Source: Corallococcus interemptor
GTDB taxonomy: Bacteria > Myxococcota > Myxococcia > Myxococcales > Myxococcaceae
Length of the DNA: 33,864 nt
Direction of reading: 5' to 3'
Assembly (NCBI RefSeq): GCF_003668875.1
Contig: NZ_RAWM01000096.1
Span: forward strand, 1-33,864
In this document: piece after piece, positions 18,468 to 26,222 of the stretch
How positions within the stretch are numbered: the stretch's first letter is position 1
How the letters are laid out: each line of letters begins with the position of its first letter
Translations under genes and position numbers: made by a program
The notes under the pieces: model-generated
Told to the model about the DNA's origin: nothing
Database searches by the model: none
The model's input: the letters and a program-made list of their open reading frames with translations, nothing else

Positions 18468-19457
18468 ATGTTGCGTCCGACCCCAACATTGGCTCTCGCG
18501 GCGGTAGCCTGCCTCACCTCCGGATTCGCCTGGGCGGGTCCGCAGATGAACAGTTCCTACCAGGCGGATGCCTTCGGCCCCATCGAGTTGCGCTCGGACG
18601 GGGAGCACCTGGTCGGGACCGCTCCGGCCGGAGGGCCCTGCCAGCGCCAGGACGCCGGGCCGATCCTCACCGGCGACTTCCAGGGGAACGTCTTCCTGGG
18701 GGAGATCACGCTCTGTCAGACGGGGGACACCTGCACCCCGTCCCGCAGCTTCCCGGTGATGCTCGTCTACAATGTAGAGGAGCGGGCGCTGGGCGGCGTG
18801 GTGAAGCTGGAGGACGACTGCGAGTCCCCGGCGCTGCCCAAGAACCGCATGCTGGTGTTCCGCGAGGCGAGCCAGGGCGCGTCGGTGACGCCCGTGCCCA
18901 CGTCAGCGCCGGAGCAGCGCCAGGCGCAGGCTCCGGCTCCCCCGTCGGGTGGAGCCGCGCAGGTGGCGGCGCAGCGGCGGCTGGAGCCCCTGGACGTGGC
19001 GGCCACGCTGAAGCAGGGCCAGGCCCTGCTGGTGCAGAACAATCCCATCGGGGCCTCGCAGCAGTTCCAGCTGGTGCTCTCCCAGGAGCGGGAGAAGAAC
19101 AACGCCTGGGCGCTGACGGGCATGGGCGTGGCGCACTACCTGCGCAAGCAGCACCCGGAGGCGCTCAAGTACCTGGAGCAGGCGCGCAACGCGGGCAGTG
19201 GCCTGGCGAGGGCGGAGGCCTTCTTCTGGACGGCGTGCGTGAAGCGGGCGGCGCAGGAGTCCGGGTTCGCGCAGCTCGCGCTGCGCCAGGCGGTGCAGGC
19301 AGGGTGGTCCGCGCCGGAGAACAACGCGCTGGTGGAGCGTGAGCTCCAGCAGTTCGCCAACGAGGGAACGTTGTACGAGGCGCAGTTGAAGCAGGTCCGC
19401 GGTCGCAAGCGGGTCCAGGGCCGTGAGTCGCAAGGAGCTGGAAGCGCCAGCCCGTGA
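18468..19457 (+). CDS. Exported protein with TPR-like C-terminal region
   Basis: This 329-residue protein has a Sec signal peptide (about 1-23, ending F-A-W-A). The start at 18468 is chosen because the signal peptide begins there; the longer frame to 18399 adds non-conserved residues. An N-terminal beta-rich domain (about 30-135) has four cysteines (C58, C83, C89, C118) that could form disulfides. A Pro/Gln/Ala linker (about 140-172) follows, then a helical region of about 173-280 resembling tetratricopeptide repeats (A-W-A-L-T-G-M-G-V-A-H-Y-L-R ... A-L-K-Y-L-E-Q-A), and a basic C-terminus. Its stop overlaps the kinase start (GTGA), so the two are translationally coupled and probably act together. 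No enzyme motif is seen. Confidence 0.8.
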   Translation: MLRPTPTLALAAVACLTSGFAWAGPQMNSSYQADAFGPIELRSDGEHLVGTAPAGGPCQRQDAGPILTGDFQGNVFLGEITLCQTGDTCTPSRSFPVMLVYNVEERALGGVVKLEDDCESPALPKNRMLVFREASQGASVTPVPTSAPEQRQAQAPAPPSGGAAQVAAQRRLEPLDVAATLKQGQALLVQNNPIGASQQFQLVLSQEREKNNAWALTGMGVAHYLRKQHPEALKYLEQARNAGSGLARAEAFFWTACVKRAAQESGFAQLALRQAVQAGWSAPENNALVERELQQFANEGTLYEAQLKQVRGRKRVQGRESQGAGSASP

Positions 19458-20446
19458 ACGCGCCGAACTCCGTGTCGAAGCCCGTCCGCGTCTTCGGCAA
19501 CTACGAAATCCTGTCGCTGTTGGGCAAGGGCGGCATGGCCGAGGTGTACCGTGCGCGCGTGCGCTCCGGTCCCTATGAAGGCTGGACCGTCGCCCTCAAG
19601 CGGCTGTTGCCCGCGCTCACGCGGGACCCGGCGTCGGTGGACCTCTTCCGGCGCGAGGCGCAGCTGTCGCGCCAGTTGGATCATCCGAACATCGTGAAGG
19701 TGCTGGACGCCGGGATGCTGGACGACGTGTCCTTCCTGGTGATGGACCTGGTGGACGGGCGCGACCTGGGCCACATCCTGCGCCGGTGCAAGGCGCGCGG
19801 GATTCCGCTCCCCGTCGACTTCGCGGTGTACCTGGGCAAGGTGCTGCTGGAGGCGCTCGCGTACGCGCACACCGCCACCGGGCCGGATGGGAAGCCGCTG
19901 GGCATCGTCCACTGCGACGTGTCCCCGTCCAACCTGTTCATCTCCCGCGTGGGGGAGATCAAGCTGGGCGACTTCGGCGTGTCGCGCGTGCTGGTGGACG
20001 GCAAGCTCCAGGGCGGCGAGGTGCTGGGCAAGCCGTACTACCTGTCCCCGGAGTCGCTGCAGGGCGCCGTCACGCCGGAGGCGGACCTGTGGGCCGCGAG
20101 CGTGGTGCTCTACGAGTTGCTCACGCTGAGCCGGCCCTTCGTGGGCACGACGCCGGAGGAAGTGTTCGCGGGCATCCTGTCGCGCAAGTACCGGCCCCTG
20201 CGCTCGGTGCGCCCGGACATCCCCCAGGCGCTGGACGACGTGCTGGCGCGCGCGTTCGCGGAGAACCCCGAGGACCGCTTCCCGTCCGCGGAGGAGTACG
20301 CGAAGGCGCTGGCGCCTCACTTCGACGAGTACGTGGGCACGCCGCTGGCCATCGCGGCGGTGGTGCGCGGCCTGTTCGGCACCACGGATGAGATGCCCGT
20401 GTACCGGCCCTCGCCGCCCAACGGCCCGTCCGACGACAACGGGTAG
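19454..20446 (+). CDS. Ser/Thr protein kinase, soluble, non-RD type
   Basis: This is a 330-residue eukaryotic-like kinase. The glycine loop G-K-G-G-M-A-E-V is at 24-31, the ATP lysine K49 in V-A-L-K, the helix-C glutamate E68, the catalytic loop H-C-D-V-S-P-S-N at 153-160 with D155, and D-F-G at 173-175. The residue before the catalytic Asp is Cys154 rather than Arg, making it a non-RD kinase, so it may not depend on activation-loop phosphorylation. The activation segment Y-Y-L-S-P-E and D-L-W-A subdomain are present. No transmembrane helix or sensor domain follows; the last 40 residues are a short tail. It starts with GTG overlapping the preceding gene's stop. The exported partner gene suggests a shared process, but a cytoplasmic kinase cannot contact it directly. 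Confidence 0.92.
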   Translation: MNAPNSVSKPVRVFGNYEILSLLGKGGMAEVYRARVRSGPYEGWTVALKRLLPALTRDPASVDLFRREAQLSRQLDHPNIVKVLDAGMLDDVSFLVMDLVDGRDLGHILRRCKARGIPLPVDFAVYLGKVLLEALAYAHTATGPDGKPLGIVHCDVSPSNLFISRVGEIKLGDFGVSRVLVDGKLQGGEVLGKPYYLSPESLQGAVTPEADLWAASVVLYELLTLSRPFVGTTPEEVFAGILSRKYRPLRSVRPDIPQALDDVLARAFAENPEDRFPSAEEYAKALAPHFDEYVGTPLAIAAVVRGLFGTTDEMPVYRPSPPNGPSDDNG

Positions 20447-20469
20447 CCGGGCGGGCAGGGGCCTGGTGC

Positions 20470-20495
20470 GCGGGCCTTCCGGCGGTGAGGCCCGC
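20470..20495 (+). terminator. Hairpin after the kinase gene
   Basis: GCGGGCCT and AGGCCCGC form a perfect 8-bp stem around a 10-nt loop, 24 nt after the kinase stop. No T-run follows, so it is at best a weak or Rho-assisted terminator. Confidence 0.4.
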
Positions 20496-20554
20496 TGCCG
20501 CGCTTGCCCCGGATGATGACCTTTCCTCCCGCGAACATGCACCGGGAGGAATCC

Positions 20555-20728
20555 ATGGCGACCGAGCGGAAGCAGCAGCAGCCCGAGCAGGAGCAGCCCA
20601 CCCGCGAGACGCGTCACGGGGACGAGCGGCGTCCGCCCAAGGCCGACGAGGCCAAGGAGGGGATGCCGGGCTACGGACAGCCGGACCCGGAGGTCCGCGA
20701 GAAGAACCTGCCGGATCAGAAGTGGTGA
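20555..20728 (+). CDS. Small hydrophilic, probably disordered protein
   Basis: This 57-residue protein is built almost entirely of Glu, Gln, Lys, Arg, Pro and Asp, with no cysteine and no hydrophobic core, so it is probably intrinsically disordered. The ATG at 20555 is well supported by GGGAGGA ending 4 nt upstream; a longer frame from 20504 lacks a site. The C-terminal half contains P-G-Y-G-Q-P-D-P-E-V-R-E. Its stop touches the stop of the convergent cysteine desulfurase gene. Small proteins of this composition are often stress-related, but I recognise no family and assign no function. Confidence 0.65.
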   Translation: MATERKQQQPEQEQPTRETRHGDERRPPKADEAKEGMPGYGQPDPEVREKNLPDQKW

Positions 20729-21871
20729 TCAGCCCAGCGCGCGCACGAGAGGCACGTGCGTGCACAGGGCGTCCACGACACGGGAGACCTCGGCGGCCGT
20801 CGTGCCGGGGCCCAGGCTGAAGCGCAGGCTTCCGCGCGCCTCGGCGGGGGAGAGGCCCATGGCGCGCAGCACGTGGGACGGGGTCAGCGTGCCGGAGGCG
20901 CAGGCCGCTCCGGACGACACGCGGATGTCCTCCAGGTCCAGCGCCATCAGCAGCGCTTCGCCCTCCACGCCGTCGAAGCGCAGGTTGCTGGTGTTGGGCA
21001 CGCGCGGTGCGCCCGCGCCGTTCACCGTCACGCCGGGCAGCCGCTGGAGCACCTGCTGTTCGAAGGCGTCGCGGAGGGCACCGACACGCTCGGCGGTGGT
21101 GGGCTGATCCGCGGTGGCCAGCTCCAGGGCCAGGGCCAGGGCCTCGGCGTAGGGCACGTTCTGCGTGCCTCCGCGCCGGCCTCCCTCCTGGTGTCCGGGC
21201 GTCAGCGCGCGCACGTCCACGCCCTTGCGCACCACGAGCACGCCCACGCCCTGCGGCCCGCCGAACTTGTGCGCGGAGAGGGAGAGGAGATCCGCGTCCA
21301 CCTCGCGCAAGTTGCACGGGACCTTGCCCGCGGCCTGCACGGCGTCCGTGTGGAAGAGGATGCCGCGCTGACGGCACGCACGCGCGGCCTCCGACACGGG
21401 CTGCAGCACGCCCGTCTCGTTGTTGGCCCACATCAGTGAGCACAGCGCGGTGTCCGGTGTCAGCGCGTCCAGCACGGCCTCCAGCGGCACGCGGCCGTCG
21501 GAAGCAGGGGACAACCGCACCACCTGGGCGCCTTCCTTCTCCAGCCGCGTGAGCGCCCCGAGCGCCGCCGGGTGCTCCACCGTGGTGGACACCACGCGGC
21601 GGCGTTCTCTCACGGGCCGGGCCGCCCAGGAGCCCAGGAGCGCGAGCGCATCGGCTTCGCTTCCGGACGCGGTGAAGGTGAGCTCCTTTGGCTCGCAGCC
21701 CAGGACCCGCGCCACCTTCGCGCGGGCCGCGTCCAGCCGGCCCCGGGCCTCACGCCCGCCGCCGTGCACGCTGGACGCGTTGCCGAAGCCGCCGTCCGTG
21801 AAGGCCCGGGCGAGCAGCGCGCCCACCTCCGCGCGCACTGGCGCGGCGGCGTTGTGGTCCCAGTAGATCAC
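20729..21871 (-). CDS. Cysteine desulfurase (NifS/IscS family)
   Basis: This 380-residue PLP enzyme removes sulfur from cysteine and carries it as a persulfide, usually for Fe-S clusters or thio-modified tRNA. Y-W-D-H-N-A-A-A-P opens the protein as in NifS. H100 (E-H-P-A) stacks on PLP, and K202 (S-A-H-K-F-G-G-P-Q-G) is the Schiff-base lysine. C324 in S-S-G-A-A-C-A-S-G is the persulfide cysteine. The start is GTG at 21871, overlapping the stop of the DHH gene (GTGA); a frame extending further upstream would lie inside that gene. No scaffold (iscU) or tRNA-thiolation partner is next to it, so it may be a second, stand-alone desulfurase. It is the last gene of the fic-nfo-DHH operon. Confidence 0.92.
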   Translation of the reverse strand: MIYWDHNAAAPVRAEVGALLARAFTDGGFGNASSVHGGGREARGRLDAARAKVARVLGCEPKELTFTASGSEADALALLGSWAARPVRERRRVVSTTVEHPAALGALTRLEKEGAQVVRLSPASDGRVPLEAVLDALTPDTALCSLMWANNETGVLQPVSEAARACRQRGILFHTDAVQAAGKVPCNLREVDADLLSLSAHKFGGPQGVGVLVVRKGVDVRALTPGHQEGGRRGGTQNVPYAEALALALELATADQPTTAERVGALRDAFEQQVLQRLPGVTVNGAGAPRVPNTSNLRFDGVEGEALLMALDLEDIRVSSGAACASGTLTPSHVLRAMGLSPAEARGSLRFSLGPGTTAAEVSRVVDALCTHVPLVRALG

Positions 21872-22989
21872 GTGTCCTGCGCGGACAGCAGCGACACCGG
21901 CCGCTCCTCGGAGACGCCGAAGGCTTCGAGGAAGCGGGACACCACCTCGCGCTTGAGCGCCTTGCGCTTGGCCGCGCTGCCGGACAGGGGCAGCCGCGCG
22001 CCCGCCATGCTGCCGTGTCCACCGGAAGAGCCGCCCAGGTCCTCGCACAGCTCGCGGATGAGGCGGCCCGCGTTCATGCGCCGGTCCTTCACGCGCAGGC
22101 TCAGGAAGAGCTGGTTGCGGAACGTGCCGTACGCCAGGGACCACTTCATCCCCTCGAGGTACATCATCCGCTCGGCCACCTCCGCCACCATGTCCGGGGA
22201 GTAGACCTCCTCCAGGTCGGTGATGATGGCCGTGCCGTAGACCTTCGCCTTCTCGATGGACGTGTGGAACAGCTGGAAGAAGCGCGCCGGCAGCTCCGGG
22301 TGCTCAATCTGTCCCAAGAGCTGCTTGTCGCAGCGGGGGAACAGCCACAGGTAGCTGTCCACGTCCGTCTGGGTCGTCTCACGGCCCAGGTCCCGCGTGT
22401 CGGCCTTGATGCCGTAGAAGAGCGCGGTGGCGATCTCCACGGAGGGCTCCAGGCGGGCGGCCCGCAGGTACTCCACCAGCATCGTGGAGGTGGCGCCGAA
22501 GTCACCGCCCACGTCCGCGAAGGGGGCCAGCAGGCTCTCCTCGCGCAGCGGGTGATGGTCCACGACCAGGTCCGCGCGGTAGCGCGCCGGCAGCGAGTGG
22601 TTGCGTACGGGCGGCTGCGTGTCCACCAGCCCGAAGAGGTCGTACTGACTGAAGTCGATCGTCGACACGTGCGACACCGGCAGGCGCAGCACGCGCACGA
22701 AGGCGACGTTCTCCGCACGGCCAATGATGCCGCCGTAGCCCACGTGGGCCTCGATGCCGGCCTTGCGCTCCAGCAGATGGGCGAGCGACACCGCCGCCGC
22801 CATGGAGTCGGGGTCCGGGTTGTCGTGCGTGAGGATGAGCGCCCGGCGGTGGCCCTTGGCTACCTGGAGCAGACGGCCCAGCTTGTCGGCGGCAGGCAGC
22901 TTCGCCAACCGCGCTGGCGGAGGCTCCGTGAGCTCGCTCCCGGCGAGAAGCTGGGCGCGACGGCTTTGGAGAGAGGGTGTGACAGGCAT
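21868..22989 (-). CDS. DHH/DHHA1 phosphoesterase (NrnA-like)
   Basis: This is a 373-residue DHH-superfamily protein. Metal-binding motifs are H-D-N-P-D-P-D-S (55-62), D123 in V-D-T-Q, and the name-giving D-H-H-P (144-147). The C-terminal DHHA1 domain has the substrate glycine motif G-G-H-G-S-M-A-G-A (323-331). Relatives such as NrnA degrade very short RNA (nanoRNA) or pAp, or cleave cyclic dinucleotide products. The start at 22989 is chosen where similarity begins, with a weak AAGAG site; a frame reaching 23082 would lie within nfo. It lies 13 nt after nfo and is translationally coupled to the desulfurase. The substrate here is not settled. Confidence 0.88.
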   Translation of the reverse strand: MPVTPSLQSRRAQLLAGSELTEPPPARLAKLPAADKLGRLLQVAKGHRRALILTHDNPDPDSMAAAVSLAHLLERKAGIEAHVGYGGIIGRAENVAFVRVLRLPVSHVSTIDFSQYDLFGLVDTQPPVRNHSLPARYRADLVVDHHPLREESLLAPFADVGGDFGATSTMLVEYLRAARLEPSVEIATALFYGIKADTRDLGRETTQTDVDSYLWLFPRCDKQLLGQIEHPELPARFFQLFHTSIEKAKVYGTAIITDLEEVYSPDMVAEVAERMMYLEGMKWSLAYGTFRNQLFLSLRVKDRRMNAGRLIRELCEDLGGSSGGHGSMAGARLPLSGSAAKRKALKREVVSRFLEAFGVSEERPVSLLSAQDT

Positions 22990-23002
22990 GGGAACTCTTC
23001 TT

Positions 23003-23836
23003 TTACTTCCTCCGGCGCAGGGATTCGAGAAGTCGGATGTTCTCCCCATAACGTTCCGGAAAGGGTGTTTCCAGCACCCCAATGGTGTCGACGAAGCGCG
23101 CGTCCTTCATGAGGCAGCGGAAGGCCGTGAGTCCGATTGTTCCCTTGCCTGGTTCCTCATGCCGGTCCACCCGGCAACCCAGGTCTTTCTTGCAATCATT
23201 GAGGTGGAAGGCGCGCACCCGTTGCAGCCCCACGCGCCGGTCGCACTCGTCCATCACCGCCGCGTAGCCCTTCGCCGTCCGCAGGTCATACCCCGCCGCG
23301 AACAGGTGGCACGTGTCCAGGCACACCGCCAGCCGCGCTTCATCCGCGACGCGTGAGAGCAGTTCCTCCAGGTGCTCGAAGCGCCACCCCAGCGCGTTGC
23401 CCTGGCCCGCCGTCACCTCCAGGCAGATGCGGGCCTGGAAGCCGGGGCAGCGGCGGTGCACCTCGTCCAGCCCCTCGGCGATGAGCTTGAGGCCGCGCGC
23501 CTCGTCCGGGTGGGAGCCGGGGTGGAGGATGAGCAGCGGGATGCCCAGGCGCTCGCAGCGGGTGAGCTCCTCGGCGACGCACGCGAGCGACTTCTCGCGG
23601 GCCTCCGGTGCTTCACCGGCCAGGTTCACCAGGTAGCTGCCGTGGGCGATGACGGGCAGGCCCGTGCGGCGGGCCTCGGCTCGGAAGGCCTCTGCCTCCG
23701 CGTCCGTCAGCGCGGGGGCGCTCCAGCCCCGCGCGTTCTTCGTGAAGATCTGCAGGGCGCGAGCGCCGTGCGCTTCGGCTCGCTGGAAGGCCTGGCTCAC
23801 GCCTCCGGCGATGGATTCGTGAGCTCCGATGCGCAC
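23003..23836 (-). CDS. nfo: Endonuclease IV (AP endonuclease)
   Basis: This 277-residue TIM-barrel enzyme cuts DNA 5' to abasic sites in base-excision repair. All nine trinuclear-zinc ligands of the E. coli enzyme have counterparts: H65 (A-H-G-S-Y), H105 (L-H-P-G), E140 (L-E-V-T-A-G-Q-G), D174 and H177 (L-D-T-C-H), H211 (F-H-L-N-D), D224 and H226 (V-D-R-H-E) and E256 (L-E-T-P). The length equals the family norm. It follows the Fic-fold gene by 28 nt and precedes the DHH gene by 13 nt on the same strand, so all are probably one transcript from the promoter at 24786-24814. Confidence 0.96.
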   Translation of the reverse strand: MRIGAHESIAGGVSQAFQRAEAHGARALQIFTKNARGWSAPALTDAEAEAFRAEARRTGLPVIAHGSYLVNLAGEAPEAREKSLACVAEELTRCERLGIPLLILHPGSHPDEARGLKLIAEGLDEVHRRCPGFQARICLEVTAGQGNALGWRFEHLEELLSRVADEARLAVCLDTCHLFAAGYDLRTAKGYAAVMDECDRRVGLQRVRAFHLNDCKKDLGCRVDRHEEPGKGTIGLTAFRCLMKDARFVDTIGVLETPFPERYGENIRLLESLRRRK

Positions 23837-23864
23837 GGCTTCGACTTCGGCTCTCTCTTCGCCG

Positions 23865-24704
23865 CTACTCGACGGTCTTGTACTTGCGGCCGAGGTCGCG
23901 GAAGTACTTCACGCCGTTGTCGAGCGAGTTCTCCATCGCGTCCATCAGCAACGTGCGGAACGTGGCCACGGGCGCGCGGAAGGACTCGTAGTAGCGCTGA
24001 CGGTCGATGGAGTGGATGACCGCCGGCATGTAGCCGTTGCGCAGCAGGATGAGGTTGCTGCACATGCGCCCCACCTTCCCGCTGTGCTCGGTGAAGGGGA
24101 AGATCTGCAGGAACTCGTGCTGCACCACCGCCGCCTGCTTGATGGGGTGGAACTCGCGGAACTCCGCGCTGGCGGTGTGGTCCACGAGCTTCTCCAGCCG
24201 GGCCTGGATCTTCGCGGGCTGGGTGATGTCGTGGAAGTAGGTGCGGTGCAGGGGCATGTCCTTGCGCAGTCCCGCGCGGTCACGCTCCTTGGCCAGCTCC
24301 TTCTCCGTGCGCTCACGGCGCTCCATCCGCGCACGCTCCGCCAGTGCCTCCGGCGTGTTGCCCAGGAAGAGGTCGTGCATCCGCTTGATGGTGGTGAGCG
24401 TGAGCTGCGACTGCTTCTTCGCGCCCGCCGCCTCCTCGCGGATGAAGTCCGCCACCGCCTTGTGGTTGCGGATCTCCAGCACCACCGGGATCATGGAGGC
24501 TTCCGCCGCGGTGCGCTCCGGGAAGAGCGCGGCCATCAGCTCCTGGTGCGTGTACACGACGCCTTCGAGCGCAGCGTCGTGGTAGATCCACGACATCTCG
24601 AAGCGGTCCAGGTACTCACGCGCCGGCGGCTTGCCCTTGTAGATCTCAAGGTACTCGCGCAGCTGCTCGTTCTTCTCGTCGATGTCCTGGTAGCGTTCCT
24701 TCAC
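23865..24704 (-). CDS. Fic-fold protein with degenerate catalytic motif
   Basis: This 279-residue protein aligns with Fic AMP-transferases around N-L-I-L-L-R-N-G-Y-M-P-A-V-I, directly after the active-site loop. The canonical motif H-x-F-x-(D/E)-G-N-G-R-x-x-R reads F-P-F-T-E-H-S-G-K-V-G-R at 202-213. Thus the catalytic histidine is Phe202, the Gly-Asn pair is His-Ser and the phosphate-binding arginine is Lys210; only E206, G209 and R213 remain. An N-terminal inhibitory-helix-like A-A-L-E-G (44-48) is kept, though the usual Ser/Thr is Asp43. The fold is clearly Fic, but AMP transfer is unlikely, so it may be a binding or scaffolding pseudoenzyme. It heads the operon with nfo, the DHH gene and the desulfurase. 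A charged central segment (about 115-150) is unusual. Confidence 0.82.
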   Translation of the reverse strand: MKERYQDIDEKNEQLREYLEIYKGKPPAREYLDRFEMSWIYHDAALEGVVYTHQELMAALFPERTAAEASMIPVVLEIRNHKAVADFIREEAAGAKKQSQLTLTTIKRMHDLFLGNTPEALAERARMERRERTEKELAKERDRAGLRKDMPLHRTYFHDITQPAKIQARLEKLVDHTASAEFREFHPIKQAAVVQHEFLQIFPFTEHSGKVGRMCSNLILLRNGYMPAVIHSIDRQRYYESFRAPVATFRTLLMDAMENSLDNGVKYFRDLGRKYKTVE

Positions 24705-24785
24705 GGACTGCGGCTCCTTGTCGCCCCGGCCCGCCCCGGGCGCTGGTTCCCGGAAGACTGCGCCGGGAGGTACAACGGCATGCGG

Positions 24786-24814
24786 ATTCTAGAAATTCCG
24801 CGCGGTTGGAACAA
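24786..24814 (-). promoter_or_regulatory. Promoter of the fic-nfo-DHH-desulfurase operon
   Basis: On the minus strand TTGTTC (24814-24809), 17 nt, TAGAAT (24791-24786) is a good sigma70-type match, giving a leader of about 75 nt to the Fic-fold gene. The -10 overlaps the 8-bp palindrome TTCTAGAA (24788-24795), flanked by GCGGA and TCCGC arms, a possible operator. Confidence 0.55.
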
Positions 24815-24825
24815 ATAAAACCCGA

Positions 24826-26163
24826 CTAGAGATTCACCAGAAACACCTCACAGGCCTGATCCAGCAGGTCTTTTGAAAGGGCTGGCGGGATTTGCCGGTA
24901 TCGGGCGGCGTCCCGGATGAGCGAAACGAGGTCGCGCGGGTGGCAGGAGCGCATCTCCATGCTGCGCGGCTTGTAGTAGTGCTCCACCAGGTAGGTGATG
25001 GCCTGGTCCACGTAGGGGATGCCGGCCGCCTCGCACACCCGGCGGAAGATCTCCCGGTAGGACTCCTCGTCGGGGTTCCCCACTTCGATCTTGTACTTGA
25101 TGCGCCTGAGGAAGGCCTCGTCCACCAGCTCCTTGGGGTCCAGGTTGGTGGAGAAGACGAGCAGCTGATCGAAGGGGATCTCGAACTTCTTGCCCGTGTG
25201 CAGGGTGAGGAAGTCCACCCGCTTCTCCAGGGGGACGATCCAGCGGTTGAGCAGGTCCGTGGGGTGGACCTTCTGGCGGCCGAAGTCGTCGATGAGGAGC
25301 ATGCCGCCGTTGGCCTTCACCTGGAACGGCGCCTCGTAGAAGCGGGTGCTCTCCGAGTAGATGAGGTCCAACGTCTCCAGCGTCAGCTCGCCGCCCACCA
25401 CGACCGCGGGGCGCCGGCAGAGCGACCAGCGCTTGTCCATCTCGAAGGTCTGCCGGCGGCCGTTGGCGTCGCGGCCTATCTCCAGCGACACGGGGGTGTG
25501 GATGATGCGGTCGAAGACCTTGATGATCTGGTTGTCGATTTCCAGGCAGTGCGGGACGAAGACCTCGCCGCCGAACATGTGGGAAATCGCCTCCGCCAGG
25601 CTCGTCTTGCCGTTGCCCGGCGGGCCGTAGAGGAAGAGCGAGCGGCCGGAGTTCACGGCCGGGCCCAGCTTGTCCATCAGCTCCGCGGAGACGGTGAGGT
25701 GCCCCAGCGCGGCGACCAGGTCCTCCTGGCCCACGACGGGCGTCTCCTCCGTCTGGCTGGAGATGAGGGCGTTGTACTGCTCGATGGGGACCGGGGCGGG
25801 GCCCACGTAGGTGGAGCGGGTGAGGGCGTCACGCGCGTACTCGCGGCCCTTCTCCGTGAGGGCGAACTCCACGGACGCGCGGCCAAAGCCCTTGCCGCCG
25901 CGCAGGTCCACGAGCTTCTCCGCGGCGAGGAAGTCCACCACGTGCTCGACGACGCCGGACCAGGGCAGGCACATGCTCTCCGCGATGGCCATGCCCGTGC
26001 CGGTGCCGGCGTAATAGAGGAACTTGAGGCCCAGGTCCGCCAGCAGCCCCAGTTTCAGGCCCGTGTCCTCCAGCGACTTCGGCTCCGAGGGAGCGATGTC
26101 GAGGACGGACGGGTTCTCCAGCTTGAACGGATTGTCTTCGTACGCGTAGCCGGCGGGAGGCAT
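24826..26163 (-). CDS. AAA ATPase with N-terminal winged-helix-like domain
   Basis: This is a 445-residue protein. Residues about 45-115 look like a winged-helix module (V-V-E-H-V-V-D-F-L-A-A-E-K-L-V-D-L-R-G ... A-L-T-E-K-G-R-E-Y-A-R). An ATPase core follows with Walker A G-P-P-G-N-G-K-T at 180-187, Walker B M-L-L-I-D-D-F around 288-294 (Asp-Asp instead of Asp-Glu), sensor-1 N340 in V-F-S-T-N, and an R-R sensor-like pair at 353-354. No transmembrane helix is seen. The partner is unknown; no substrate or effector gene is adjacent. It starts 59 nt after ilvE on the same strand, with a hairpin rather than a ribosome site just before its ATG. Confidence 0.82.
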   Translation of the reverse strand: MPPAGYAYEDNPFKLENPSVLDIAPSEPKSLEDTGLKLGLLADLGLKFLYYAGTGTGMAIAESMCLPWSGVVEHVVDFLAAEKLVDLRGGKGFGRASVEFALTEKGREYARDALTRSTYVGPAPVPIEQYNALISSQTEETPVVGQEDLVAALGHLTVSAELMDKLGPAVNSGRSLFLYGPPGNGKTSLAEAISHMFGGEVFVPHCLEIDNQIIKVFDRIIHTPVSLEIGRDANGRRQTFEMDKRWSLCRRPAVVVGGELTLETLDLIYSESTRFYEAPFQVKANGGMLLIDDFGRQKVHPTDLLNRWIVPLEKRVDFLTLHTGKKFEIPFDQLLVFSTNLDPKELVDEAFLRRIKYKIEVGNPDEESYREIFRRVCEAAGIPYVDQAITYLVEHYYKPRSMEMRSCHPRDLVSLIRDAARYRQIPPALSKDLLDQACEVFLVNL

Positions 26164-26182
26164 CGGGTACGGGTTCTACCCG
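26164..26182 (-). promoter_or_regulatory. Hairpin abutting the AAA ATPase start codon
   Basis: CGGGTA and TACCCG form a perfect 6-bp inverted repeat around a 7-nt loop, directly upstream of the ATG at 26163. It occupies the place where a Shine-Dalgarno sequence should be, and none is visible. It could limit translation initiation or mark a protein-binding site. Confidence 0.35.
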
Positions 26183-26222
26183 ATTCCCCCGTCCGCCGGG
26201 ACTTCACGTCCGCCGACTGTCC

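Noticed and set aside
20447-20554. Possible tRNA or small RNA gene in the gap after the kinase.
   Set aside because: Only one 8-bp hairpin is present; there is no cloverleaf, CCA end or T-loop consensus.
21872-22144. Extended N-terminus of the cysteine desulfurase.
   Set aside because: These codons overlap the conserved DHHA1 region of the neighbouring gene and are low complexity; the GTG at 21871 starts the conserved Y-W-D-H-N sequence.
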